This document shows, piece by piece, positions 1 through 9,352 of a stretch of DNA of 24,178 bases; positions within the stretch are counted from its first letter, which is position 1, and each line of letters opens with the position of its first letter. Under the pieces are notes generated by a model that saw only the letters and a list, made by a program, of their open reading frames with translations, was not told the origin of the DNA and searched no databases. The stretch is from DASTHS01 sp035718085 (GTDB lineage Bacteria; Actinomycetota; Acidimicrobiia; Acidimicrobiales; Palsa-688): assembly GCA_035718085.1 (NCBI GenBank), contig DASTHS010000005.1, positions 1 through 24,178 of the forward strand, in the 5' to 3' direction. The position numbers and the translations under genes were made by a program.

Positions 1-822
1 GGCGTGGTACTCCGCCAGCTGCTCCGGGGTCAGGTCGTAGTGCATCTGCCCGTCGACCACCGAGGGCAGGCCGGCGTTCGGCAGCACCGAGATCGGCACC
101 CGGCTGTGCGCGGAGAGGTAGCGCAGGTGTTCGCTCATCTCCGCCGGGCCGGTGGCGCAGTTGAGCCCCACGACGTCGGGGCGCACGGCGTCGAGGGTGG
201 TGAGCGCGGCACCGATCTCGGTGCCGACCAACATGCGGCCGGTGGTCTCGATGGTGACCTGCACCTGCAGCGGCACCTGGCGGCCGACTTCCGCCATCGC
301 CCGGCGGCACCCGATCATCGCCGCCTTCGCCTGCAGCAGATCCTGCACCGTCTCGATCACGAAGAGGTCGACGCCACCCTCGAGCAGCCCCCGCGCCGCG
401 ACCTGGTAGCCGTCTCGCTGGTCGGCGAAGGAGATCTGGCCGAGGCTGGCGATCTTGGTGCCCGGACCGAGCGAACCGGCCACCCATCGGTCGCCGTCGT
501 AGCCGTCGGCGACGTCGCGAGCGATGCGGGCCGCCTTGCGAGCGAGCTCCTCGGTTCGTGCCTCGAGGCCGTACTCGGCCAGCACCCAGGGCAGCGACCC
601 GAAGCTGTCGGTCTCCACCACGTCGACGCCCACCTCGAGGAACGAGCGGTGCAGGTCGGTGATCACGTCGGGCCGGGTCTCGACGAGCACCTCGTTGCAG
701 CCCTCGAGCGTCGCACCACCGAAGTCGTCGGGTCCGAGCTGGCGCAGCTGGAGGTTCGTGCCGGTGGCGCCGTCGAACACCACGACCCGCTCGCTGACGG
801 CCTGCAGGTACGGGGTGCGCAC
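1..822 (-). CDS. metH: Cobalamin-dependent methionine synthase, N-terminal part (3' end outside window)
   Basis: Methionine synthase transfers a methyl group from methyl-tetrahydrofolate via cobalamin to homocysteine in the cytosol. The 274 visible codons are the homocysteine-binding barrel. It opens with VFDGATGTNLQ and continues LEGCNE, DVVETDSFG, GSLGPGTKIASLGQ and GLNCATGPAEMSEHL. Cys222 in the NCATGP motif is the expected first zinc ligand; the later CC ligand pair lies beyond the left edge. The start GTG at 822-820 is chosen because the protein then begins VRTPYLQAVSERVVVFDGATG, and a TACGAT hexamer ends 6 nt before it, suggesting a leaderless mRNA. A stand-alone homocysteine methyltransferase is possible, but the motif set is that of MetH. 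It is divergent from the YihY gene. Confidence 0.9.
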   Translation of the reverse strand, partial: MRTPYLQAVSERVVVFDGATGTNLQLRQLGPDDFGGATLEGCNEVLVETRPDVITDLHRSFLEVGVDVVETDSFGSLPWVLAEYGLEARTEELARKAARIARDVADGYDGDRWVAGSLGPGTKIASLGQISFADQRDGYQVAARGLLEGGVDLFVIETVQDLLQAKAAMIGCRRAMAEVGRQVPLQVQVTIETTGRMLVGTEIGAALTTLDAVRPDVVGLNCATGPAEMSEHLRYLSAHSRVPISVLPNAGLPSVVDGQMHYDLTPEQLAEYHA

Positions 823-828
823 CCCGAG

Positions 829-834
829 ATCGTA
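829..834 (-). promoter_or_regulatory. Putative -10 element (TACGAT) of leaderless metH
   Basis: On the minus strand TACGAT is followed by 6 nt (CTCGGG) and the GTG start. No Shine-Dalgarno sequence is present. It fits the actinobacterial TANNNT -10 consensus with transcription starting at or next to the start codon. No -35 was assigned. Confidence 0.5.
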
Positions 835-907
835 CCGGCGGTGCAGGCGGCCCTCATCGGCACAATCACCGCGAGGGCTGCGGAGAGGTGGTTCGCTGAG
901 AGGCGCC

Positions 908-1966
908 GTGCCCGTCAGCGCCCTCCCCCCCGATCCGCCCCGTGGCCGCCTGCGCACCTGGGGGCGGGTCACGGGCATCATCTGGCACAAGGTCTTCGAG
1001 GACCGCATCCTCGGGATGGCCGCCGAGGCCGGGTTCTGGGGGCTCGTGTCGCTGCCCTCGCTGGCGCTCGCCCTGTTCGGGGCGCTCGGCTACCTGCGGG
1101 GCGTGATCGGCGCGGGCGACATGGCCCACATCCACGACGACGTGCTGCGCGTCGCCCGGGACGTGCTGACCTCGGCCACGGTCACGAGCGACGTGACGCC
1201 GCTGGTCGACGCCGTCCTCGACCGCGGCCAGGCGTCGGTCGTCTCGATCGGGTTCGTCATCTCCTTGTGGTCCGGGTCGACGGCGATGAGCTGCTACCTC
1301 AACACCATCACCGTCGCCTACGGCATGCGCGGCCTGCGCGGCGCGGTGCGCAGCCGCATCGTCGCCCTGGGGCTCTACCTCGTGGCCCTGGTCTTCGGGG
1401 TGGTGCTGCTGCCTGCGCTCGCCCTCGGACCGGAGTTGCTCACCCACCTGGCGCCGTCGTCGCTCGGGAGCCATACCCGGACGGTGGTGCGGGCCGTCTA
1501 CGTCCCCGTCGTCGGTGCCGGGTCGGTCGCGATCCTCGCCCTCGTCTACACCGCCTGTCTCCCCGTGCGGGTGCGGTGGCGCCGGGCGCTGCCCGGCGCC
1601 ACCGTCGCCATGGCGCTGTGGCTGCTCTTCAGCTTCGTGGTCCGCGCCTACCTGAGCTCCGGCTTCCGCAGCGGCTCGGCCTACGGGTCGCTGTCGGCCC
1701 CGATCGCCGGGCTGCTGTTCTTCTACTTCACCGCCCTCGCCGTGTTGCTCGGCGCCGAGCTCAACGCCGCGCTCGACGCGGTGCGCCCCGACGCCGCCAC
1801 CGACGACGCCCGCCGGAGGGTGCTCGCCGGGGTGCCGCGGCGCCGCGACCGGCGCGCCGCCGCTTCCTCCGACACCCCAGACGCCTTCGACGCCTTCGGC
1901 GCCACCGAGGTGCCGGCTGCGGTGCCGGGCGACGGGGCCGCCGGGTCCCGGTCCCGGCTTGGGTAG
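908..1966 (+). CDS. YihY/BrkB-family inner membrane protein
   Basis: This 352-aa protein belongs to the YihY/virulence factor BrkB family, once misnamed ribonuclease BN; its biochemical role is not established. About six hydrophobic segments lie near residues 44-62, 110-128, 151-172, 188-208, 220-240 and 255-275. The family pattern is visible in the early DRILGMAAEAGFW, the SYGS-like GSAYGSLSAPIAGLLFFYF and the ending LLGAELNAAL. The C-terminal ~75 residues after that are charged, Ala/Arg/Asp-rich and probably disordered. The GTG at 908 is chosen because TGAGAGG lies just upstream and everything before it in frame is antisense to the metH start. The stop TAG is reused in the next gene's putative -10. 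Confidence 0.82.
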   Translation: MPVSALPPDPPRGRLRTWGRVTGIIWHKVFEDRILGMAAEAGFWGLVSLPSLALALFGALGYLRGVIGAGDMAHIHDDVLRVARDVLTSATVTSDVTPLVDAVLDRGQASVVSIGFVISLWSGSTAMSCYLNTITVAYGMRGLRGAVRSRIVALGLYLVALVFGVVLLPALALGPELLTHLAPSSLGSHTRTVVRAVYVPVVGAGSVAILALVYTACLPVRVRWRRALPGATVAMALWLLFSFVVRAYLSSGFRSGSAYGSLSAPIAGLLFFYFTALAVLLGAELNAALDAVRPDAATDDARRRVLAGVPRRRDRRAAASSDTPDAFDAFGATEVPAAVPGDGAAGSRSRLG

Positions 1967-1969
1967 CGT
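1964..1969 (+). promoter_or_regulatory. Putative -10 element (TAGCGT) for the ABC-F gene, overlapping the yihY stop codon
   Basis: TAGCGT starts with the TAG stop of the preceding gene and is followed by 8 nt and the GTG start at 1978. No ribosome binding site can be seen in the 11-nt gap. Confidence 0.42.
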
Positions 1970-1977
1970 CGCCGGCC

Positions 1978-3612
<1,635 letters not shown>

Positions 3613-3624
3613 GTTCGACGCCTG

Positions 3625-4203
3625 GTGAAGATCTACACGCGCGCCGGCGACACCGGCACCACTGGGCTGCTCTTCGGCGGCCGGGTGCCCAAGACCGCCC
3701 CCGAGATCCAGGCCAACGGCGACGTCGACGAGGCGCAGGCTGCGCTCGGCGTCGCCCGGGCCGCCGCCCGCTCGGTCGACGGCGTCGACACCGACCTCGA
3801 CCGGCTGCTCGTCGAGGTCGAGCGGGACCTGTACGTGCTCATGGCCGAGGTGGCCACCGCGGTCGACAACAGGCAGAAGCTCGTGGCCGGCAGGTCGCTG
3901 GTGACCGAGGAGATGGTCGGCGCCCTCGAGGCGCACATCGACCGCCTGAGCGCGGAGTTCCCGCCACTGCGCGACTTCACCATCCCCGGCCACGACCCGG
4001 TGTCGGCCGCGCTCGACGTGGCGCGCACCGTCGTGCGCCGAGCCGAGCGATCGATCCAGGGCCTCGGGCTGGACGCCAGCCACGCCCCGGCCTACCTGAA
4101 CCGCCTGTCCGACCTGGTCTGGACCATGGCCCGCTGGCGCGAGCACGGCGAGGTGCTGCGGGCCCGTGACCTGGCCGCCCCTCCCAGCACTGGAGCCCGC
4201 TGA
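3625..4203 (+). CDS. PduO-type ATP:cob(I)alamin adenosyltransferase
   Basis: This 192-aa cytosolic enzyme transfers the adenosyl group of ATP to cob(I)alamin, giving adenosylcobalamin for B12-dependent mutases. The family signature is complete: N-terminal YTRAGDTGTTGLLFGGR, NGDVDEAQAALG near residue 35, RTVVRRAERSI near 140 and AYLNRLSDLVWTMARW near 160. The length matches the PduO type. The GTG start yields MKIYTRAGDTG, exactly the expected N-terminus. Its TGA stop overlaps the ATG of pepA by one base (TGATG), so the two are translationally coupled. The B12-dependent metH lies less than 4 kb away on the other strand, but MetH uses methylcobalamin, so a direct link is not implied. Confidence 0.92.
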   Translation: MKIYTRAGDTGTTGLLFGGRVPKTAPEIQANGDVDEAQAALGVARAAARSVDGVDTDLDRLLVEVERDLYVLMAEVATAVDNRQKLVAGRSLVTEEMVGALEAHIDRLSAEFPPLRDFTIPGHDPVSAALDVARTVVRRAERSIQGLGLDASHAPAYLNRLSDLVWTMARWREHGEVLRARDLAAPPSTGAR

Positions 4204-5660
4204 TGCCCGCGACCGACCTCCGCGCCACCATCACCCCCCCGCTGCGGATCCGCGCCGCCGACCGAACCCCGGCCGACGCCCACCTCCTCGGCGTCCCCGT
4301 CTACGCCGATCTCGGCGTGCCCGCCGGCGCCGGGGGCGACATCGACACCGCGTTCCTCCGCCTCGTCGGCTTCGACGGCGCCGTCGGCCAGGCCCGGGTG
4401 CTCCCCGCGGCCGCCGGTCCTGCGATCGTCGCGGTCGGCGTCGGCCCCCGCGACGCCGTCGACGCTGCCGTGCTGCGTCGCGCCGGCGCCGCCCTGGCGC
4501 GCGCCGCCGGGACGGCCGCCACCGTCGCCACCACCCTGGCGCTGGGGGGGCCCGCCGACGCCGCGCCGGCCGTGGTCGAGGGGTTCCTCCTCGGCGCCTA
4601 CCGGTTCGAAGACGGCCGCCGCCGCCTGCCCGACCGGGCGCTGGCCGAGCTCGTCGTCGTCGGGGCCGACCCGGCGGCGGTCGAGCGTGGGCGGGTGCTC
4701 GCCGAGGCGACCGCCCGGGCGCGGACCTGGGTCAACACCCCCGCCCGCGACATGACCCCGTCGCGCCTGGCGGAGGAGGCCGAGCGGCTGGCGGGCGCCC
4801 ACGGCCTCGAGGTGGAGGTGTGGGACGAGCAGCGCATCGCCGCCGAGGGCCTCGGTGGCCTGGGCGGCGTCGCCTCCGGCGCCGTCGAGCCCGCCCGGCT
4901 GGTGCGCCTCTCCTACCGCCCCGACGGGGCGCAGGCCCACGTCGCCCTCGTCGGCAAGGGCATCACGTTCGACTCCGGCGGCCTGTCACTCAAGACCGCA
5001 GCCGGCATGATGACGATGAAAGACGACATGGGCGGCGCCGCGGCGGTGCTCAACGCCACCGTCGCTGCCGCCGAGCTCCGGCTGCCCGTGGCCGTCACCG
5101 CCTGGGTGGCGGCGACCGAGAACATGCCGAGCGGCACGGCGATCCGCCCCGGCGACGTGCTCACGGCCCGCAACGGCACCACCATCGAAGTGCTCAACAC
5201 CGACGCCGAGGGGCGCCTCGTGCTCGCCGACGCCCTCTCGCTCGCCGCCGAGGAGAAGCCCGACGCCATCGTGGACGTCGCCACCCTCACCGGCGCGCAG
5301 GTCACTGCGCTCGGTCACGACGTGGCCGGCCTCATGGCCAACGACGACGCCCTCGCCGACGCCATCGTCGCCGCAGGGCAGCGGGCCGGCGAGCCGGCGT
5401 GGCGGCTCCCCCTCGTCGCCTCCTACCGTCGCGACATCGACAGCACCGTCGCGGACATCAAGAACGTGTCGGCGAAGAGCCCTGCGGCGGGCACGATCAT
5501 CGCCGGCCTGTTCCTCCAGGAGTTCGTCGGTGACCGCCGCTGGGCCCACCTCGACATCGCCGGACCGGCATGGCGCGACGCCGACGACGACCACCTCACC
5601 CGCGGCGGCACCGGGTGGGGCGTCCGCACCCTGGTCGAGCTCCTCACCGCCTGGGCCTGA
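4203..5660 (+). CDS. pepA: Leucyl aminopeptidase, M17 family
   Basis: A 485-aa cytosolic dinuclear metallo-aminopeptidase that removes N-terminal residues from peptides. The poorly conserved N-terminal domain (about 1-165) is followed by the M17 catalytic domain. All catalytic and metal positions are present: K252 and D257 (VGKGITFDSGG), K264 (SLK), D275 (MKDDMGG), and D334, E336 and R338 (NTDAEGR). The spacing is identical to that of E. coli PepA, offset by 18 residues. The WVAATENMPSG segment is also typical. The ATG overlaps the TGA of the adenosyltransferase gene. The gene converges on the GH15-like gene, with an inverted repeat spanning both stops. Confidence 0.96.
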   Translation: MPATDLRATITPPLRIRAADRTPADAHLLGVPVYADLGVPAGAGGDIDTAFLRLVGFDGAVGQARVLPAAAGPAIVAVGVGPRDAVDAAVLRRAGAALARAAGTAATVATTLALGGPADAAPAVVEGFLLGAYRFEDGRRRLPDRALAELVVVGADPAAVERGRVLAEATARARTWVNTPARDMTPSRLAEEAERLAGAHGLEVEVWDEQRIAAEGLGGLGGVASGAVEPARLVRLSYRPDGAQAHVALVGKGITFDSGGLSLKTAAGMMTMKDDMGGAAAVLNATVAAAELRLPVAVTAWVAATENMPSGTAIRPGDVLTARNGTTIEVLNTDAEGRLVLADALSLAAEEKPDAIVDVATLTGAQVTALGHDVAGLMANDDALADAIVAAGQRAGEPAWRLPLVASYRRDIDSTVADIKNVSAKSPAAGTIIAGLFLQEFVGDRRWAHLDIAGPAWRDADDDHLTRGGTGWGVRTLVELLTAWA

Positions 5661-5683
5661 CGCCTCCGCCGGTCGAGGTCAGG
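5656..5683. terminator. Inverted repeat between convergent pepA and GH15-like genes, spanning both stop codons
   Basis: CCTGAC (5656-5661) pairs with GTCAGG (5678-5683). After a 2-nt bulge, CTC pairs with GAG, leaving an 8-nt loop. The TGA stop of each gene lies inside the stem. There is no U-tract, so it would act as a bidirectional hairpin rather than a classical intrinsic terminator. Confidence 0.42.
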
Positions 5684-7535
5684 TCGGGCCGGCAGCCAGC
5701 GCCAGCGCCGCCTCGACCAACGCGAGGGCGGCGCCGGTGGCCGGCAGGTCGCCGAGCAGCTGCCCGCTGAGCGGGTCGACCGCCGCCGCGACCACCCCTG
5801 TGCCGGCCCCCAGCGCGCCGGTGACCCGTTCCATGCGCTCGTGGGCCGACTCCCACCGACCGAGCGCCGCCTCCGCGCGCACCGCCCAGCAGGTGGCCTC
5901 CACATCGGCGCCGTCGCCCCCGGCGATGCCGTCGTCGACGTCCGGCGGGTACCGGCGCACCCACGGGCCCTCGGTCAGGCGCTCCAGCACCCGGTCGACG
6001 GTCGCCGCGACCACCGGGTGGGCGCGGGGCCACGGCCCCGACCAGGCGACCTGCACCAGGGCGGCGTCGGGCCAGTCGGCTCCGGGGCCGCCGGGCTGGG
6101 CGGCCAGGGCCAGACCGCCGTCGGCGGCGAGTGACGACCGCTCGAGGGCGCCGAGCACCTGGCGGGCGGCCTGCTGCCAGCCGACCGCGTCGAGGGAGAG
6201 GGGATCGGCCGCCCGGGCCAGGCGGGCCATGCGGTCGAGACCGGCCCAGGTCCGCAGGCGCGACGAGGTCCACGGTCGCAGCGGGCCGCCGGCGCCCCAG
6301 AGCCCGGCGTCGGGCTGTTGCCACCGCTCGGCGAGGTCGTCTGCGGCGGCGGCGAGCGCCGGCCACGCCCCGGTCAGGGGCCCGGCGGCGGGACCGCCGA
6401 CCGCCCCCGAGCGGTCGTCGCCCCCGGTCGAGGCCGACACGGCCGCGACGACGTCGCCGACGGCGCCGAGGTCGGGACCGTCGTCGCGGCCACGCACCAC
6501 CGGCCCACTGCGCCGCCAGCCCTGCAGCGGCACCTCCTCCTGCCCGGGCGGGGCCGACGCGTCGGCGGCCAGCACCGGCGCCCACGGCGTGGGTGCCGCC
6601 TCGACGGCGGCGCGCAGCCACTGCTCGGCGGCGACGGCGTCGTCGTCGAGGCCGACCCGGCGCAGCAGGCGCGCCGCAGTCGCAGCGTGGCGCAGCCGCA
6701 CGAAGCGGTCGTCGGCGGTGCGCTCAGCCCCCACCCAGCGTGGCAGTGACGTCGTCCCCGCGGCCAGCGGCGCCCCGTAGGCGCCGGTGAGGGCGCGGAC
6801 CCCGAGCAGCGCCCGCAGCGCGGCAGCGGCGTAGGGGCCCTCGAGCGCGGCGGTGGCGGGGGCAGCCCACCAGCGCCAGGCTCCGACCGTCTCGTCGACC
6901 AAGCGGAGCGCGGCGTCCGGCGCCAGCGGCTCGTCGGTCAGCGCACCCAGGGTGACGACCACGACCTCGCCCACGTCGAGGCGCACCTGCCCCCGCCACA
7001 CCGTGCCGTGGCGTCCGACGGGCACGGCGACCAGCGGCACCCCGGCGCGCACGGCGACGCGGTCGGCCACCACCCCCCACGGCGCCGACGCGACCCGCCG
7101 GGGCGGCGCCGGACGCAGCGGGGGCCGGTATTCGACCTCGACGTCGACGGGGCCGGACAGGGCGCGCACCACGCGCACCAGCCGGCCGCCCCCGCCGACC
7201 GGCCCCGCCGCCGTCCACGGCAGCAGGTCGACGACCTCGACCCGGCGCCCACCTGCCGCCTCGAGCACCACCGTCGACACGTTGGTTCCCGACACGTAGC
7301 CGAGCCGACCGGAGGCGACGGCGACGCCGACCCCGGGGGTGCCGGGCGGCCGCGCCGGACCCACCCGCAGCGCCCCCCCGAGCGGGTCGAGCAGCGCCGA
7401 GCAGGCGGCCGGCCCCTGCAGGGCCCAGGGGCAGCACCAGTCGACCGTGCCATCAGCGGCGACGGTCGCGCCGCCCACGCCGTCGCCGAGCCAGGTGCGG
7501 GCGGCGAGCGGCACCGCCGACGAGGCGGTGATCAC
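5679..7535 (-). CDS. Glycoside hydrolase family 15-like protein, probable pseudoenzyme
   Basis: A 618-aa protein aligning by eye over its full length with GH15 glucoamylase/trehalase-type proteins. N-terminal GDGVGGATVAADGTVDWCC matches the family's DGSxDWLC block, followed by a beta-rich region (to about 220) and a helical barrel domain. Blocks that normally hold the active site are recognisable but altered. TTSLPRWVGAERTADDRFVRLRH (261-283) stands where family members have NWDYRYxWLRD. QPDAGLWGAGG (407-417) replaces EPDEGLWEVRG, so the general acid Glu is Gly414. GGDGADVEATCW (539-550) replaces GGEGAFxxCSFW, so the base Glu is Asp541. LGDLPATGAALAL replaces LGNFPQAFSHxAL. The fold is likely and sugar hydrolysis is doubtful. 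No signal peptide. The GTG start has GGGAGG about 7 nt upstream; longer in-frame starts read into non-coding-looking sequence. Confidence 0.75.
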   Translation of the reverse strand: MITASSAVPLAARTWLGDGVGGATVAADGTVDWCCPWALQGPAACSALLDPLGGALRVGPARPPGTPGVGVAVASGRLGYVSGTNVSTVVLEAAGGRRVEVVDLLPWTAAGPVGGGGRLVRVVRALSGPVDVEVEYRPPLRPAPPRRVASAPWGVVADRVAVRAGVPLVAVPVGRHGTVWRGQVRLDVGEVVVVTLGALTDEPLAPDAALRLVDETVGAWRWWAAPATAALEGPYAAAALRALLGVRALTGAYGAPLAAGTTSLPRWVGAERTADDRFVRLRHAATAARLLRRVGLDDDAVAAEQWLRAAVEAAPTPWAPVLAADASAPPGQEEVPLQGWRRSGPVVRGRDDGPDLGAVGDVVAAVSASTGGDDRSGAVGGPAAGPLTGAWPALAAAADDLAERWQQPDAGLWGAGGPLRPWTSSRLRTWAGLDRMARLARAADPLSLDAVGWQQAARQVLGALERSSLAADGGLALAAQPGGPGADWPDAALVQVAWSGPWPRAHPVVAATVDRVLERLTEGPWVRRYPPDVDDGIAGGDGADVEATCWAVRAEAALGRWESAHERMERVTGALGAGTGVVAAAVDPLSGQLLGDLPATGAALALVEAALALAAGPT

Positions 7536-7732
7536 CGCCCCGCCTCCCGGGTGGTCACGGCCGCATCCGGCGGACGCGCAGCGGGAGTGGAGCCATCGAC
7601 AGCGCCGAGCGTACCCGCCGCCCGCGCCGGGGCCGCCTGTGGAGGGGACGGCGCCCGACGCGTCGAACCCAGAAGAGCAGGAAACCACCGACGGGCCCGC
7701 CCTCGGGCGCCCCACGGCCAAGGAGCCACCGC
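7536..7732. other. Divergent intergenic region with leader of the propeller gene
   Basis: This is the longest gap in the window (197 bp). It must hold both promoters, but no TANNNT hexamer sits at leaderless distance from either start. Both genes instead have Shine-Dalgarno sequences: GGGAGG before the GH15-like GTG (minus strand), and AAGGAG at 7720-7725, 7 nt before the ATG at 7733. A short CGCCC-TC-GGGCG inverted repeat (7698-7709) lies in the propeller gene's presumed 5' leader. Confidence 0.5.
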
Positions 7733-9289
7733 ATGCCCCGACTTCGTCGCACCATCCGCTTCGTGGCCCCGGCGGCCGCCGCCGTCTCGCTGGTCGTCGC
7801 CGGGCCGGCCCTGGCGGCCCCCGGCCACGTCACCACCAGGCACACCGCCAAGGCCCCAAAGACCGGCGGGTCGCCCGCGACCAGCTTCGTGGGCGGCGTG
7901 CTGCCCCCGCCGCCGCCGGGGTCGACCGCGCAGTACAACATCGCCGGGGAGCCGCAGATCCGGGCCGACGGCGCCGGCAACGACGTGATCACCTCCGAGG
8001 ACGGCCTCGGCGCCGGTACCGACGCCTGGCGATCCACCGACGGCGGCCTCAGCTACACCTCCCTGCCGCAGCCGAACGCCGTGTCGTCGGCCAGCGCCGG
8101 CACCACCGGGTTGGCACCGGGCGGCGGCGACACCGACGTGGCCACCGCGCCGGTGAAGAACGCCAACGGCTTCTACAACATCTACGTCGCCAGCCTCACC
8201 CTCGGCAACATCACCCTCAGCGTCTCGACCGACGGCGGCGCCTCCTGGACGGACAACCCGGTGGCGGCCACCGTGCCCGGCGACGACCGGGAGTGGATCG
8301 CCCCGATCGGCGCCGACGGCTACGTGCTCTCGTACCACGCCATCAGCACCGACGACCAGATCATCGTCAACGAGGGCGTCGTCCAGGACGGCGACGCCGT
8401 CACGGTGATGACCTACGACGCCTTCGACCCGTCGACCGCCGCCGCGGGCACGAACGACAACGAGCTGGGCAACATCGCCGTCGACCAGCTGACCGGCGAC
8501 GTCTACCAGGTGTTCGCCGCCTGCCCCTCGGCCCTGACCGCCCAGGCCACCTGTGCGGGCAACTCGAGCGCCTACATGGCCGTCGGCACCCCCACCGGCA
8601 CGGTGCCCGGCACCGACCTGCCCCTCTTCAGCTTCGCCGACCACGACGTCTACGACGGGCCGGCCACCGCCACCCTCGACAACAACTTCCCGAACGTCGC
8701 GGTCGACCGGGCCGGGAACGTCTACGCCGCCTGGTCCGACGACCACGACGTGTCGGTGGCCTACTCGACCGACCACGGGGCCACGTGGAGCTCCCCGAAG
8801 AAGGTGAACAGCGGGGCGGCGGTGACGGCCATCTTCCCGTGGATGACGGCGCTGGCCCCCGGCAAGGTCGACATCGCCTACTACGCCACCCCCGCGCCCG
8901 AGAACGACCAGACGTGCGCCACCTCCTCGGCCAGCGACCCTTGCCAGACCGAGCCGTGGTACGTCTACATGGCCCAAGACGTCACGACCACCGCCGGCGG
9001 GGGCTGGTCGCAGGTGCAGGTGACCCCGGCCGCCGTGCACCTCGGGGGGGTCTGCCAGGGCGGGATCAGCTGCACGGCGACGGGCAACGACAACCGCGAC
9101 CTCTACGACGACTTCGGGATCGCCGCCAGCCCGACCACCGGCCTGGCCTCCATCGCCTACACCGACGACCAGTACGCCCAGAACGTGGGCACGGCCAACG
9201 CCGGCGAGTGCACCGCAGCGCAGACCGACTCGGTGTCGTGCGACCACACCAGCTTCGCCACCCAGACGGCGGGCACCGCCATCAACTGA
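7733..9289 (+). CDS. Secreted Asp-box (BNR) beta-propeller protein, sialidase-like fold
   Basis: A 518-aa exported protein. The N-terminus has basic residues (MPRLRRTIR), a hydrophobic core and GPALAAP, with signal peptidase cleavage likely after residue 28 or 29. A Pro-rich linker (LPPPPPG) follows near residue 56. Asp-box motifs SxDxGxxY/W occur at STDGGLSY (101-108), STDGGASW (165-172) and STDHGATW (345-352), each followed by the usual beta-turn context; degenerate NVAVDRAGNVYAAW units lie between. This supports a sialidase/BNR propeller. No catalytic sialidase set (Arg triad, FRIP) could be assigned, so an enzymatic role is unproven. Several Cys pairs (264/274, later CxxG segments) suit an extracellular disulfide protein. 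No sorting signal or C-terminal membrane helix. Substrate unknown. Confidence 0.78.
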   Translation: MPRLRRTIRFVAPAAAAVSLVVAGPALAAPGHVTTRHTAKAPKTGGSPATSFVGGVLPPPPPGSTAQYNIAGEPQIRADGAGNDVITSEDGLGAGTDAWRSTDGGLSYTSLPQPNAVSSASAGTTGLAPGGGDTDVATAPVKNANGFYNIYVASLTLGNITLSVSTDGGASWTDNPVAATVPGDDREWIAPIGADGYVLSYHAISTDDQIIVNEGVVQDGDAVTVMTYDAFDPSTAAAGTNDNELGNIAVDQLTGDVYQVFAACPSALTAQATCAGNSSAYMAVGTPTGTVPGTDLPLFSFADHDVYDGPATATLDNNFPNVAVDRAGNVYAAWSDDHDVSVAYSTDHGATWSSPKKVNSGAAVTAIFPWMTALAPGKVDIAYYATPAPENDQTCATSSASDPCQTEPWYVYMAQDVTTTAGGGWSQVQVTPAAVHLGGVCQGGISCTATGNDNRDLYDDFGIAASPTTGLASIAYTDDQYAQNVGTANAGECTAAQTDSVSCDHTSFATQTAGTAIN

Positions 9290-9297
9290 CCACGTTG

Positions 9298-9332
9298 CCC
9301 GGTCGGTGGGCGCCCCGGCGCTACCGACCGGG
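9298..9332. terminator. Perfect 10-bp inverted repeat between convergent propeller and greA genes
   Basis: CCCGGTCGGT (9298-9307) is the exact reverse complement of ACCGACCGGG (9323-9332), with a 15-nt GC-rich loop. It lies 8 bp after the propeller stop and 21 bp from the greA stop. No T-run on either side. It is probably a bidirectional transcription end. Confidence 0.55.
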
Positions 9333-9352
9333 CCGTGCGGGACGGCCGACGG

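Noticed and set aside
823..907. Cobalamin or SAM riboswitch upstream of metH
   Set aside because: The gap is only 85 bp, the metH promoter looks leaderless, and no B12-box or SAM-type helices are visible.
4..1977. Very long plus-strand open frame running into the ABC-F gene from the left edge
   Set aside because: Its first two thirds are antisense to metH and out of frame within yihY, and give low-complexity Arg/Ala/Gly protein. Stop-free frames are common at this GC content. Only the part from GTG 1978 encodes a recognisable protein.
7536..7721. N-terminal extension of the GH15-like protein
   Set aside because: The extra 62 residues are Gly/Pro/Cys-rich without similarity to the family, while GTG 7535 has a good ribosome site and starts at the family's usual N-terminus.
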